Below the pieces are notes generated by a model that was not told the origin of the DNA, did no database searches, and saw only the letters and a list, made by a program, of their open reading frames with translations. From contig CP016490.1 of the NCBI GenBank assembly GCA_002966495.1, positions 3,586,493-3,650,492 on the forward strand: a stretch of 64,000 bases of DNA, written 5' to 3'. The stretch comes from Halomonas sp. GFAJ-1. Lineage in GTDB: Bacteria > Pseudomonadota > Gammaproteobacteria > Pseudomonadales > Halomonadaceae. The translations under genes were made by a program, and so were the position numbers. Shown here in pieces: positions 27,598 through 37,547 of the stretch (the stretch's first letter is position 1; each line of letters opens with the position of its first letter).

Positions 27598-28953
27598 ATG
27601 AAACGCGATCTAACCGGTGTGTTCCACGCTCAGCAGCACGCTGTTGAACAGGCGCCCTACCCTTCGCTCAGCACCCGGCGTGAACGGTTGGGCCGCTTAG
27701 CACGCATGACAAAGCGTCACCAGCACGACATTGTCCGCGCTATTCAGGCAGATTTTGGAAAACGTAGTGAAACGGAAATCCGCTTAGCTGAAATTAGCGG
27801 CGTGCTACAAGCCATTGGCTATACCCGGCTTCGGCTTTGGCGTTGGATGCGCCCCCGACGCGCAAGCATGCCCTGGCGGCTACTGCCCGCTAAAGCGCAT
27901 ATTGTGCCGCAACCATTAGGCGTCGTCGGGGTGATGGCACCTTGGAACTACCCCTGGAGCCTCGCCATCATGCCCGCCATAGACGCCTTTGCTGCGGGCA
28001 ATGTGGTGATGCTCAAACCCAGCGAGCATGCGCCAAATACCAGCGCGCTGCTCGCCAAGCTGATTCCTCAATACTTCACAGAAGAAGAGTTTAGCGTCAT
28101 AGAGGGCGGTGTAGAGGTAGCTGAAGCGTTCAGCGCCCTGCCGTTCGATCACCTGTTGTTTACGGGTTCTTCCCAGGTTGGGCGCAGGGTTGCACTTTCA
28201 GCCGCCGCTAATTTAACCCCGGTGACTCTTGAGCTTGGCGGTAAATCGCCCGCGATTGTAGCCGCCGATGCTGATGTTGATCGCGCCGCCGCCGCCATTG
28301 TGTTTGGCAAAGGCATGAACGCCGGACAAACCTGCATTGCACCCGACTATGTATTGGTAGAAAGCCGCCGTTTAGACGCCATGATCAAAGCGTTAACCCA
28401 AGCCATTGCACACCAGCGGCCTAACGACAAAGACGCAACCTCAGCGATCAACGAACGCCATCAACAGCGCCTTGATAATCTGCTTGAAGAAGCACGGGAC
28501 CACGGCTGCCGCATTATTGATGCAGGCCCCCATGCGCCCGTGCTCATTATTGACCCCACCCACGACCTAGCGGTGATGCGCGAAGAGATCTTTGGCCGCT
28601 GCCTGCCAGTCATTGGCGTTAAAAATATCGATGACGCCATTGCCTATGTGAATGCCCGCCCCCACCCGCTAGCGCTTTATGCGTTCACCGATGATAAAGC
28701 GCTTCAGTTAACGTTACGCCAACACACCCATTCTGGGGCGCTGGTGTTTAACGAAACCCTGCTGCATCACGCGGTACCCTCGCTACCTTTTGGCGGTGTC
28801 GGCGAGAGCGGCATGGGCAGTTATCACGGGCGTCATGGCTTTGAGCGTTTTAGCCATCTACGCGGTATTTTCTACCAATCTAAACGGCCATCCAGCCGGC
28901 TTATTAGGCCGCCTTATCGGCGCTGGTTAATGAAGTTACTGAGGCTTGGTTAA
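27598..28953 (+). CDS. Aldehyde dehydrogenase, coniferyl-aldehyde-dehydrogenase type
   Basis: This is an NAD(P)-dependent aldehyde dehydrogenase of 451 residues, the shorter class-3-like form that lacks an N-terminal extension. PLGVVGVMAPWNYPWSLA and KPSEHAP form the cofactor pocket. LFTGSSQVGR, the general base Glu in LELGGKSP (about 211) and the nucleophile Cys in GQTCIAPDY (about 245) are intact. The C-terminal GESGMGSYHGRHGFERFSH is diagnostic for the coniferyl/fatty-aldehyde subgroup. The substrate cannot be fixed from sequence. The ATG follows AAGGAGAGGCC. It is monocistronic and divergent from the acyltransferase-like gene. Confidence 0.9.
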   Translation: MKRDLTGVFHAQQHAVEQAPYPSLSTRRERLGRLARMTKRHQHDIVRAIQADFGKRSETEIRLAEISGVLQAIGYTRLRLWRWMRPRRASMPWRLLPAKAHIVPQPLGVVGVMAPWNYPWSLAIMPAIDAFAAGNVVMLKPSEHAPNTSALLAKLIPQYFTEEEFSVIEGGVEVAEAFSALPFDHLLFTGSSQVGRRVALSAAANLTPVTLELGGKSPAIVAADADVDRAAAAIVFGKGMNAGQTCIAPDYVLVESRRLDAMIKALTQAIAHQRPNDKDATSAINERHQQRLDNLLEEARDHGCRIIDAGPHAPVLIIDPTHDLAVMREEIFGRCLPVIGVKNIDDAIAYVNARPHPLALYAFTDDKALQLTLRQHTHSGALVFNETLLHHAVPSLPFGGVGESGMGSYHGRHGFERFSHLRGIFYQSKRPSSRLIRPPYRRWLMKLLRLG

Positions 28954-29033
28954 CGATAATAGTTAAAGCTAACGGGTAAATTCCCGATAATGATTGGGCA
29001 GGGCCATATCTTCATTATATTTTTGGAATCACT

Positions 29034-31640
29034 ATGCAAGCCGCCGATCTACCTGATAACGAAACGCAGCGCCTGACGGCCTTGCATGCGCTCCATGTGC
29101 TTGACACACCCATTGATGAAGCATTTGATCGCATTACTCAGCTTGCCCAAGATCTTTTTGACGTGCCTATTGCGCTAGTATCCCTGGTAGATAAAGAGCG
29201 TCAGTGGTTTAAATCCCATAGCGGGCTAGATACCTGTGAAACCAGCCGCGAGATCTCGTTTTGCGCCCATGCAGTTGCTAAAAATGCACCGCTAGTGATT
29301 GAAAACGCACTAAATGATCCCCGCTTTGTCGATAATCCGCTTGTCGAAAACACCCCCCAAATTCGCTTTTATGCAGGGCACCCACTGCGGCCCAGCGAAG
29401 GCTTACCCGTCGGCACGCTGTGCTTGATTGATAGAAAGCCGCGCACTTTTAGCCAGCGAGACCGCCACCTATTAAAAAGCCTCGCGGGCCAAGCAGAAGA
29501 GCTGCTGCGCCACCATCAAATGCGCCGCTCCCTGGCGCAAACCACCCGACGCTATGAGGCGCTATTTAATGAGAGTGCTACCGGCATTATTCGTATCGAC
29601 CGAGCTGGCAAGGTATTAAGCATTAACCCCTTTGCGCTCACCATGCTGGGATATGACCACCACGAAGTCATTGGCCAAAATGTTGCCATGCTAACGCCTG
29701 CCGCTATTAGCGCAAGGCACGATAACTTCATTAGTAACTTCTTAGCCGGCGGCGCGCCTAAGGTAATTGGCCGAGGACGAGAAGTGGAGGCACAGCATAA
29801 AAAGGGCCACACCATTCCGGTGCATTTAGCCGTCAATGCCATCCATAACGAGCACGGCGACGTTGCTGAGTTTTTAGGTATCTTGACCGATTTAAGCAGC
29901 GTCCATGACGCCACGCAGCGCATACAAAAAGAGCAAAGCCTATTAAAAGTACTCCACCAGGGTATTACGGATTACCAAGCACTTATGTCTGGCGAGCGGC
30001 TGTGGACATTCTTAATGGAAGCGCTGCGCGAGCTTACCGACAGCGACTATGCGTTGATTGGCGAAGTGCTGCCCACCGATACCACCAATGCGCTTAAAAT
30101 TCATGCGATTACCGACCTCTCTTGGAACCCGGAGTCGCGCCACTTAATGGAGCAGCTCCGCAGTGGCAATATGATGTTAACCAACCCCCATTCGCTGCTG
30201 GGACGTGTTTTCGCTTATGGTGAGGTTATTATCACCGACGATGTTTATAGCCATATCAAGCGCGGCGGCTTCCCTGCTGGCCACCCCCGATTGACCAATT
30301 ACTTGGGCGCACCAATCTTCAGCGGCGAGCGCTTAATTGGCATGTTTGCCATTGCCAACAGCAAGCAGCCCCTAAACCAAGCGCTGCTGGACTGGCTTCA
30401 GCCGTTTACCGACACCTGCGCCTTACTGATTAATCTTTATCGGCAAATGGCCGAACGCGAGCAAGTCACCCGGGATTTAGCTAACGCCCGTGACCAGGCA
30501 GAGCAAGCCAATAAAGCCAAGAGTGAGTTTCTCTCCTCTATGAGCCATGAGCTGCGCACGCCCCTCAATGCCATTATTGGTTTTGCACAGCTATTAGCCA
30601 AAGGGCGCCGCGAGCCGCTAAGCGACAAACAGCAGCGCCAGGTAGGTCAAATTGAGAAAAGCGGCCAACACCTATTGAGCTTAATTAATGATGTGCTCGA
30701 CTTAGCCAAAATAGAGGCAGGTCTTACCCCGCTCTCCCTTGAGCCGCTGCTTATTGCCAACGTCCTAGATGATGCCTGTAGCACTCTGGAAGCCAACATT
30801 GACGCGGCAGGTATCACCCTAAGCCGCGCCCCATTAGCTTGCTCTTGGCAGGTTATTGCCGACTATACTCGCACCAAACAAATTCTGCTTAACCTGCTCT
30901 CCAACGCCATCAAATACAACTGTGTTGATGGCGTGATTACGATTGATGCTGAACAAGATGGCAATATGCTGCGTATTAGCATTACCGATACCGGCTGCGG
31001 TATTGCAGTAGCGCGCCAGCACGAACTGTTTGAGCCGTTCAATCGGCTGGATGCCGAGTACAGCACCATTCAAGGCACCGGCATTGGATTGGCCATCACC
31101 AAACAGCTTGTGGAGCGCATGGACGGACAAATTGGCTTTAAGAGCCAGCCAGAAAAGGGGTCTTGCTTTTGGTTCACGTTGCCCATTACCGATCAAGCAG
31201 CGCAGCCTGCTCACGTGATGGCTAACCACGGCAACGAAACAATCGACAGCAGTGCATCCACTTACACGCTGCTTTATATCGAAGACAACCCCACCAACCA
31301 GCGGCTGATGGAAGATATCATCGAGGACTTTAAACAAATCCAGCTGCAAACCGTTACCAACGCAGAGTTGGGACTGGAAATTATGCGCCACTCCCCGCCG
31401 GATTTAGTGCTCATGGATATTCATTTACCGGGCATGAACGGCTACCAAGCGCTCAACGCCATGCAGCAAGACACTCAGCTGCAGCACATCAACGTGGTGG
31501 CGCTGTCCGCCAACGCCATGGACCGCGACCTAAAATATGGCTTAGCCGCCGGCTTCGCCGACTATCTCACCAAGCCTATTGATATTGAAAAACTAACCGC
31601 CACGCTCAAGCGGTTTCTCGCGGTGACGCTCAAGGAGTAG
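29034..31640 (+). CDS. Hybrid sensor histidine kinase (GAF-PAS-GAF-HisKA-HATPase-REC)
   Basis: This 868-residue, apparently soluble kinase has no membrane segment. GAF domain 1 spans about 25-160 and PAS about 172-290 (YEALFNESATGIIRIDRAGK). GAF domain 2 spans about 325-480. HisKA has the phospho-His at about 505 in MSHELRTPLNAIIGFA, the ATPase domain spans about 600-725 (LLSNAIKYN, DTGCGIA, GTGIGLAI), and the receiver spans about 743-860 with phospho-Asp near 794 (LVLMDIHLPG). The first GAF resembles those linked to c-di-GMP proteins. The signal is unknown. It ends 2 bp before a REC-GGDEF-EAL gene, its likely partner. Confidence 0.93.
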   Translation: MQAADLPDNETQRLTALHALHVLDTPIDEAFDRITQLAQDLFDVPIALVSLVDKERQWFKSHSGLDTCETSREISFCAHAVAKNAPLVIENALNDPRFVDNPLVENTPQIRFYAGHPLRPSEGLPVGTLCLIDRKPRTFSQRDRHLLKSLAGQAEELLRHHQMRRSLAQTTRRYEALFNESATGIIRIDRAGKVLSINPFALTMLGYDHHEVIGQNVAMLTPAAISARHDNFISNFLAGGAPKVIGRGREVEAQHKKGHTIPVHLAVNAIHNEHGDVAEFLGILTDLSSVHDATQRIQKEQSLLKVLHQGITDYQALMSGERLWTFLMEALRELTDSDYALIGEVLPTDTTNALKIHAITDLSWNPESRHLMEQLRSGNMMLTNPHSLLGRVFAYGEVIITDDVYSHIKRGGFPAGHPRLTNYLGAPIFSGERLIGMFAIANSKQPLNQALLDWLQPFTDTCALLINLYRQMAEREQVTRDLANARDQAEQANKAKSEFLSSMSHELRTPLNAIIGFAQLLAKGRREPLSDKQQRQVGQIEKSGQHLLSLINDVLDLAKIEAGLTPLSLEPLLIANVLDDACSTLEANIDAAGITLSRAPLACSWQVIADYTRTKQILLNLLSNAIKYNCVDGVITIDAEQDGNMLRISITDTGCGIAVARQHELFEPFNRLDAEYSTIQGTGIGLAITKQLVERMDGQIGFKSQPEKGSCFWFTLPITDQAAQPAHVMANHGNETIDSSASTYTLLYIEDNPTNQRLMEDIIEDFKQIQLQTVTNAELGLEIMRHSPPDLVLMDIHLPGMNGYQALNAMQQDTQLQHINVVALSANAMDRDLKYGLAAGFADYLTKPIDIEKLTATLKRFLAVTLKE

Positions 31641-31642
31641 CC

Positions 31643-33412
31643 ATGAACCTCGTTCAGAAACATCTGCTGGTCGTCGATGACAACAGTATTAATGTCGAGC
31701 TTCTCCTCGACCTGCTAGACGATCACGGTTTCGCCAACACACACGGCATCAGCGATCCTCGCCAGGTACTTGCCTACTGTCAGCAACAGCTGCCCGACTT
31801 AATCCTGCTGGATATTCGCATGCCTTATTTAGACGGCTATGCGGTCATCCACCAGCTACAGAACCATTTTGCCCACAACGCCCCACCGGTTATCGTGCTG
31901 ACGGCACAGATCGATGACGAGACGCGCCAACGGGCCCTTGATCTTGGCATACGCGACTTTGTGACTAAGCCGTTTAAGCACGATGAAGTCTTACAGCGTA
32001 TTCGTAATGCCTTGAGCGTCGAACACCGTTATCAAGTACGTGATCAGCAAGCCGAAAACTTAGAGCGCATGGTAGCAAAGCGCACTAAAGAGCTGGAGCG
32101 TCAGTCCCGCACCGACCCAATTACCCAGTTTGCTAATCGGCGGGCTTTAACCGAGATGCTGCGCAAAGCCGCTATGAGTGGCAAAGGCACCGGACTACTG
32201 TTTATTGCCCTTGATCACCTAGACGACGTAATACGACTGCATGGCTATGGCGTTGCCGACCAGCTAATGGGGCATATTGCCCAACAGCTCTCTGCCCGTT
32301 TAACGGCTTCCTGCGAACTGGGACTATGGGGGGGCAGCGAGTTATTAGTGATTGCCGACAGTGCCGAGCTTGATAAGCTGCGTAAGCTAGCGGCAACGCT
32401 ACTAAGCTGTTTCGACCAGGATCAAGCGCTAGGGGATTTACTGCTACCCCTTAGCGCACGTATTGGCATTAGCTGGGCCGGAGGCCATTTCGATATAGCG
32501 CGCCTTGTGCATATGGCAGCCCTGGCGCTCCCCCAAAGCGGCACACTACAGATTCAGTGCTATAACGAAACCTTAGAAGCCAAGCAGCGACATCGGCTGC
32601 ACCTTCAGCAAGCGATACGCGGTGCCATTGACCGCGGCGAGATGTCCCTCGCTTTTCAGCCTAAGCTCTCGTTAAGCACTCAGCGCATTATTGGCGCCGA
32701 AGCGCTGCTCCGCTGGCATCATCCCGAGCTTGGCCAGGTATCCCCCGCCGACTTTATTCCTCTGGCGGAAGCCAGCGGTGATATTCTCGCCATTGGTGAG
32801 TGGGTGCTCAACGATGCTATGCGCCATATTGTGAATTGGCGCAAGCATGGCCTCCTAAACGATGATTTTCACATCGCAGTAAACGTGGCAGCCCGCCAGC
32901 TAGCGCGGAAAGACTTCGCTGAAAAACTACTCGCCCGACTAGCCGAACATGCGATCCCACAGCGTTTTTTTGCCCTAGAAGTCACTGAGTCGGGCATAAT
33001 GAGCGATATGCAAAATGCCCGCGCGCAGCTAGCCCAGTTGGCCAGCGTCAATATTGCCGTCGCAATTGATGATTTCGGCACAGGCCACTCATCGCTTGCC
33101 TATGTAAAAACGCTACCGTTCAAAACATTAAAGATCGACCGCGCTTTTGTGATGGATCTAGAAGAAGACGCTGTAGATCGCCAGTTGGCGCTAACCATTA
33201 CCCAACTAGCCCATGCGGTGGGCTGCGATGTAGTGGCAGAAGGCATAGAAACCGCGGCACAAGCAGACTACCTACGCTCAATTGGCTGCGAAGCGGCGCA
33301 AGGGTATTACTATGCCCGCCCACTCGCCGCGAACGAATTTTTCACCTGGTGCAAGGCGTGGACACCCCGCCACCACCCGGCTACTGACATGGAGTCTATT
33401 AATGGCACATGA
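31643..33412 (+). CDS. Response regulator with degenerate GGDEF and EAL domains
   Basis: The 589 residues form a receiver (about 6-125, phospho-Asp near 57 in LILLDIRMPY), a GGDEF-like domain (about 150-305) and an EAL domain (about 325-570). The GGDEF signature is reduced to GGSEL, so cyclase activity is unlikely. The EAL signature is kept (GAEALLRWHHP near 352), with NVAARQL, EVTESGIM, IDDFGTGHSSLAY, TLKIDRAFV and EGIET, so c-di-GMP phosphodiesterase activity is plausible. It is presumably phosphorylated by the adjacent hybrid kinase. Its last 11 bp overlap hexR. Confidence 0.92.
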   Translation: MNLVQKHLLVVDDNSINVELLLDLLDDHGFANTHGISDPRQVLAYCQQQLPDLILLDIRMPYLDGYAVIHQLQNHFAHNAPPVIVLTAQIDDETRQRALDLGIRDFVTKPFKHDEVLQRIRNALSVEHRYQVRDQQAENLERMVAKRTKELERQSRTDPITQFANRRALTEMLRKAAMSGKGTGLLFIALDHLDDVIRLHGYGVADQLMGHIAQQLSARLTASCELGLWGGSELLVIADSAELDKLRKLAATLLSCFDQDQALGDLLLPLSARIGISWAGGHFDIARLVHMAALALPQSGTLQIQCYNETLEAKQRHRLHLQQAIRGAIDRGEMSLAFQPKLSLSTQRIIGAEALLRWHHPELGQVSPADFIPLAEASGDILAIGEWVLNDAMRHIVNWRKHGLLNDDFHIAVNVAARQLARKDFAEKLLARLAEHAIPQRFFALEVTESGIMSDMQNARAQLAQLASVNIAVAIDDFGTGHSSLAYVKTLPFKTLKIDRAFVMDLEEDAVDRQLALTITQLAHAVGCDVVAEGIETAAQADYLRSIGCEAAQGYYYARPLAANEFFTWCKAWTPRHHPATDMESINGT

Positions 33413-34265
33413 CCTGCTTGACCGTATACGCGAACGCTTGGAAGACTTGAACCGCTCGGAACGCAAAGTCGCCAACGTTATTCTTGAAGATCCAGCCGCC
33501 GCGACCAGCCTGAGCATAGCAAGCCTCGCCCAAGCGGCCAGCGTCAGCGAGCCCACGGTCAACCGGTTTTGCCGCAACTTTGGTGCCAAAGGCTTTCCCG
33601 ACTTTAAAATCAAGCTCGCCCAAAGCCTTGCCGGTGGCACACCCTACGTTACCCGGGCAGTCGAGCCTGGCGATTCCGCAACCCAGTACACCCATAAAAT
33701 TTTTGGCGCGACGATCGCAGCGTTAGATGAAGCTCAACGGGAAGTAGATATGGCGGCCATCGAACGTATGGTCGACTACCTCACCCAGGCGAAGCAGGTG
33801 CATTTTTTTGGCCTCGGCGCCTCTGGCGCTGTCGCACAAGACGCCCAGCACAAATTTTTCCGCTTCAACCTGCCGGTCATGGCCTATGTCGATGTGTTAA
33901 TGCAGCGCATGGTAGCCGCTGCCTGCCATACCGGGGACGTAGTGGTGGTGATTTCTTACACAGGCCGTACTCGAGAATTGGTCGATATCGCGCGGGTAGC
34001 CCGGGAAGCAGGCGCCGTGGTGCTGGGGATTACCGCTCCTAACTCCCCGCTTTCCCAAGAGTGCACCGCCACCCTAGAAGTTGCCACACCGGAGGACACC
34101 GACCACTATATGCCGATGACCTCACGGATGATTCAATTGACGCTCATTGATGCACTGGCAACAGGGGTTACCCTACGGCGCGGCGAAGACTTTCTGCCGC
34201 ACCTTAAGAAAATCAAAGATAGCCTGCGCGATACCCGTTTTCCTATTGAGAAAACCGGCAAATAA
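33402..34265 (+). CDS. hexR: MurR/RpiR family regulator HexR
   Basis: HexR represses central carbon genes (zwf, edd, gap type) in Pseudomonas-like bacteria and releases DNA on binding KDPG. The 287 residues start DLLDRIRERLEDLNRSERKVA, very like HexR. An RpiR helix-turn-helix (SVSEPTVNRFCRNFGAKGF) and a SIS domain (about 120-260; FFGLGASGAVAQDA, VVVISYTGRTRELV) bind the sugar phosphate. I use ATG 33402, 7 nt after GGAG, although the frame is open further upstream inside the EAL gene. No zwf or edd gene is adjacent in the window, so target genes must lie elsewhere. Confidence 0.87.
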   Translation: MAHDLLDRIRERLEDLNRSERKVANVILEDPAAATSLSIASLAQAASVSEPTVNRFCRNFGAKGFPDFKIKLAQSLAGGTPYVTRAVEPGDSATQYTHKIFGATIAALDEAQREVDMAAIERMVDYLTQAKQVHFFGLGASGAVAQDAQHKFFRFNLPVMAYVDVLMQRMVAAACHTGDVVVVISYTGRTRELVDIARVAREAGAVVLGITAPNSPLSQECTATLEVATPEDTDHYMPMTSRMIQLTLIDALATGVTLRRGEDFLPHLKKIKDSLRDTRFPIEKTGK

Positions 34266-34295
34266 GCGACAGGCCCCTTTCAGAACCCCTTGCCG

Positions 34296-34658
34296 TTATT
34301 CGTTGCTAACAGCTGCGGTGACGGTAATTTCTACTTTAAGCTCATCAGCAGGCAACGGCGCGCATACGCAGGTGCGTGCCGGTGCATAGCCCTCCGGCAC
34401 CCAGGCGTCCCACACGTCGTTCATGGCAGCAAAATCACTGCCATCTTTAAGGTAAATAGTGGCGCTTAATAGCTGCTCGCGGCTTGAACCAATCTCTTTT
34501 AGCAGCGCGTCGACCCGTGCCAGCATGCTCTCGGTTTGCGCTTTAATGTCTTCGTAACGCGCTTCAGGACCTGACACCTGGCCGCACAAGTAGGCCACGC
34601 CTTGGTGAATAACAGCGCGACTCATGCGGGCTTTTGTATCATGGCGTTTAATTGTCAT
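34296..34658 (-). CDS. RidA family protein (YjgF/YER057c)
   Basis: This 120-residue trimeric-fold protein has the conserved segments GVAYLCGQV, the TIYLKDGSDFAAMN strand-helix and the substrate-binding Arg in APARTCVCAPLPADELKVEI. Archetypal RidA hydrolyses reactive 2-aminoacrylate and related imines from PLP enzymes. Sequence differences (CGQVSG rather than SGQIP) put this in a Rid subgroup, so the exact substrate is open. It is convergent with hexR. Confidence 0.85.
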   Translation of the reverse strand: MTIKRHDTKARMSRAVIHQGVAYLCGQVSGPEARYEDIKAQTESMLARVDALLKEIGSSREQLLSATIYLKDGSDFAAMNDVWDAWVPEGYAPARTCVCAPLPADELKVEITVTAAVSNE

Positions 34659-34729
34659 GGGGCAATCTCCTAAATATTGAAAAAAAAGCAGTGTAAACCG
34701 CCATCGCCTTATTGCCTACGCCTTCATCA

Positions 34730-35215
34730 TCAAGTGTTTTCCGTGGGCACCGGGCGGTGTTCAAATACTCGGCGCAACACAAAGCTGGTATGGGCGCCAG
34801 TCACCCCTTCGATACGGTTAATCACGTGCAGTAAAAGGTGCTGATAGTCATCCATATCCCGCACCAGAATCTTGAGCTGGAAATCAGCGGCCTGGCCAGT
34901 AATGATCAAACACTCAATCACATTGGGGATTTGTCGAATATGGCGCTCGAAGTTATCAAAACGTTCAGGGGTGTGCTTATCCATGGAGATGTGCAGCAGC
35001 ACCATAAGCTGGTAACCCAGCTGACGCGCATCCACATCGGCACGATACTGGGTAATTAACCCGTGTTCTTCCAGCGCACGCACGCGGCGTAGGCAGGGCG
35101 ATGGCGATAAGCCGATCCGCTCAGCCAGTTCCTGGTTGCTGATGCGCCCCTCTTGCTGAAGCACATCAAGAATACGGCGATCAAAACGGTCAAGTTCAAG
35201 CGGGACTACCGGCAT
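34730..35215 (-). CDS. Lrp/AsnC family transcriptional regulator
   Basis: The 161 residues comprise an N-terminal winged helix-turn-helix (LDRFDRRILDVLQQEGRISN, LSPSPCLRRVRALEEHGLI) and a C-terminal RAM/AsnC effector domain (about 70-150). The match to Lrp is close, but the family has many members, so no symbol is given. AGGAG precedes the ATG at 7 nt. It is transcribed divergently from leuA across a 215-bp region, which suggests that it may regulate leucine synthesis and itself. Confidence 0.88.
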   Translation of the reverse strand: MPVVPLELDRFDRRILDVLQQEGRISNQELAERIGLSPSPCLRRVRALEEHGLITQYRADVDARQLGYQLMVLLHISMDKHTPERFDNFERHIRQIPNVIECLIITGQAADFQLKILVRDMDDYQHLLLHVINRIEGVTGAHTSFVLRRVFEHRPVPTENT

Positions 35216-35430
35216 ACAGCAACTCCTGCTAACAAAAATAACATAGCTGATATTATCTGCCTTTTAATGCCTATAAAGCCATATATTCGCAATAACCTTT
35301 CGCCACAATTCCCTTAAACTGATGCAACTGCCATAAGCAGCGCCACGCGGTGCTTTACCTGGGCACCATAACAAGCGGCTCACGCCATAAGCGGCCGCCC
35401 TTAACAACGCTGACTAACAGGAAGTCCACC

Positions 35431-37119
35431 ATGCCCGCTTTCGATCATCGCAAGTACCGCCCTGCTCCACGTGTTCCCGCGTTTAATCGCCAATGGCCCG
35501 ACCGCGACCTTACCCAGGCGCCGATTTGGGTCAGTGAAGACCTGCGCGATGGTAACCAGGCACTACTTGAACCGATGACCGTTGAGCAAAAGCAGCGTTT
35601 TTGGCATCAGATCATCAAAGTAGGCATTAAAGAGGTGATGGTCGGCTTTCCTTCGGCCAGCCAGCCCGACTACGACTTTGTCCGCTGGCTAATCGAAGAG
35701 AATCAAATTCCCGACGACGTAACCATTGCAGTGCTAGTGCAGTGCCGTGAACACCTGATCGAAAAAACTTTTGCCTCATTAGTCGGCGTGAAGCGGGCGA
35801 TTATTCACCTGTATAACTCCACCTCCACTATCCAGCGTGAGCGGGTATTTGAGATGGATCGCGACGGCATTACCGATATCGCTGTACAGGGTGCTACCTG
35901 GGTAAAAACCTATGCCGAGCAATACCCTGACGTTGAGTGGCGTTTTCAATACTCGCCAGAGAGCTTTTCCAGCACTGAAATCGACTTTTCACTCGCTATT
36001 TGCGAAGCCGTGATGGATGTGTGGCAGCCTACGCCCGACAACAAATGCATTCTGAACCTGCCCACAACGGTAGAAGTGGCAGGGCCACATCACCATGGGG
36101 ATCAAATCGAGTATTTTTGTCAGCATATTAGCCGCCGGGACAGCGTGATTGTTTCTGTACACACCCACAACGACCGCGGCGGCGCAGTGGCTTCAGCGGA
36201 GCTTGCATTGCTGGCGGGTGCTGACCGTGTCGAAGGCACGCTGTTGGGTAACGGCGAACGTACCGGCAATATGGATATCGTCACCTTGGCCATGAATCTC
36301 TATAGCCAAGGCATCGACCCCGAGCTTGACCTCTCAAACCCGGACGAAATTGTCCAGGTCGTCCATGAGTGCACCGGTATCACTGTGCACCCGCGCCACC
36401 CCTGGGTGGGCGAAATGGTCTATACCGCGTTTTCCGGCAGCCACCAGGACGCTATTCGTAAATCACTCAAGCATCAAAAACCCGACGAGCCTTGGCAAGT
36501 GGCCTATCTGCCCATTGACCCCCACGATATCGGCCGCGACTACCAAGCCGTGATTCGTGTAAACAGCCAGTCGGGCAAAGGCGGCATGGCCTTTTTGCTG
36601 GAGCGGGATTACGGCATCAACCTGCCCCGCTGGATGATGCTGGCACTCGCCCCCTATGTGCAAAAAGAGAGCGAGCGGCGCAATAGCGAGCTTTCCAGTG
36701 AAATTATACGCCAGGTGATGTTCGATAACTTTGCGTATGATGCGCCTCTCGCCCTGGCTGACTACCAGCTTTCCAAGGGCCAACGGGAGGGTATCGACAT
36801 TACGCTTTGGCAGGGAACCGAAACGCTGCGGCTTTCAGGCACGGGCAATGGCGCTATGTCTTCGTTCACCGACGCCTGGAAAAAACACTCCGGTAGCCAC
36901 GTGGCGATTATAGATTACAGCGAGCACTCCCTAGGTGGCGACAGCGAGGCCAATGCCATTGCCTTTGTCCAGCTCAACATCGACGGGCAGCGGGTTTGTG
37001 CCGTAGCCGAAGATAGCGATACCGTAAGCGCATCGCTAAAGGCGCTGTTATCAGGGATTAATTCGGTTTACCCCGCGGCTTCTCAGCGCCAGCGTGAAAA
37101 TGCCACGCTGGAAGCTTAA
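35431..37119 (+). CDS. leuA: 2-isopropylmalate synthase LeuA
   Basis: LeuA condenses acetyl-CoA with 2-ketoisovalerate, the committed step of leucine synthesis. The 562 residues are the long (LeuA type 2) form. The catalytic TIM barrel starts WVSEDLRDGNQALLEPMT, with SVHTHNDRGGAVASAELALL and VEGTLLGNGERTGN for metal and substrate. A C-terminal regulatory domain (about 430-555) is expected to bind leucine. The start at 35431 follows AGGAAG at 6 nt; the frame extends 27 codons further upstream without conserved sequence. It shares its control region with an Lrp-type gene. Confidence 0.95.
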   Translation: MPAFDHRKYRPAPRVPAFNRQWPDRDLTQAPIWVSEDLRDGNQALLEPMTVEQKQRFWHQIIKVGIKEVMVGFPSASQPDYDFVRWLIEENQIPDDVTIAVLVQCREHLIEKTFASLVGVKRAIIHLYNSTSTIQRERVFEMDRDGITDIAVQGATWVKTYAEQYPDVEWRFQYSPESFSSTEIDFSLAICEAVMDVWQPTPDNKCILNLPTTVEVAGPHHHGDQIEYFCQHISRRDSVIVSVHTHNDRGGAVASAELALLAGADRVEGTLLGNGERTGNMDIVTLAMNLYSQGIDPELDLSNPDEIVQVVHECTGITVHPRHPWVGEMVYTAFSGSHQDAIRKSLKHQKPDEPWQVAYLPIDPHDIGRDYQAVIRVNSQSGKGGMAFLLERDYGINLPRWMMLALAPYVQKESERRNSELSSEIIRQVMFDNFAYDAPLALADYQLSKGQREGIDITLWQGTETLRLSGTGNGAMSSFTDAWKKHSGSHVAIIDYSEHSLGGDSEANAIAFVQLNIDGQRVCAVAEDSDTVSASLKALLSGINSVYPAASQRQRENATLEA

Positions 37120-37141
37120 ATAGCGTTTCGTTGAGTGCGTG

Positions 37142-37483
37142 TTACTCCGCGCACTCGATACACTTCAGCACTACCGGGTCCGAAGTGAGGCGTTTGGTAC
37201 CAATCCATTCACCACACTCAATGCACTCACCAAAGCTCTCTTGATCAATACGTTGTAACGCGCCGCTAATACGCTTAAGCGTCAATTGGCGGCGCTGCTC
37301 CTCAGCTTTGGCCATTGCCTGCCCCTGCAGCGCATCCATTCGCGAAAGCCGCCCCACCGAGGTTTGGTCAAGCACCACCGTCTCTCTTGAAGAAGCGCTC
37401 TCAGTGCTCTCTTCTTTTAAAGCAGCCTCCAGCGCCAGCAGTTTTTGCCGTATTGCAGGAATGTCCACCTCAGGGTGATTCAT
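37142..37483 (-). CDS. DksA/TraR family C4 zinc-finger protein
   Basis: This 113-residue protein has an N-terminal coiled-coil region and a C-terminal zinc finger, CIECGEWIGTKRLTSDPV followed by CIEC (C-x2-C-x17-C-x2-C). Family members act in the RNA polymerase secondary channel with or without ppGpp. It is smaller than canonical DksA (about 150), so it is a TraR/YbiI-like paralogue and not DksA itself. The start at 37483 follows GAGGAGG at 5 nt. It is convergent with leuA. The zinc-independent dksA2 gene occurs at 59641. Confidence 0.87.
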   Translation of the reverse strand: MNHPEVDIPAIRQKLLALEAALKEESTESASSRETVVLDQTSVGRLSRMDALQGQAMAKAEEQRRQLTLKRISGALQRIDQESFGECIECGEWIGTKRLTSDPVVLKCIECAE

Positions 37484-37547
37484 CTGCGCCTCCTCTTGGC
37501 TTACAATCATTAACTTATTAATCGTTGATGGGAAGGGACTCTTAGTA

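Noticed and set aside
35216..35430. Leucine attenuator peptide before leuA
   Set aside because: No short frame with a run of Leu codons followed by a terminator was found; control by the divergent Lrp gene is more likely.
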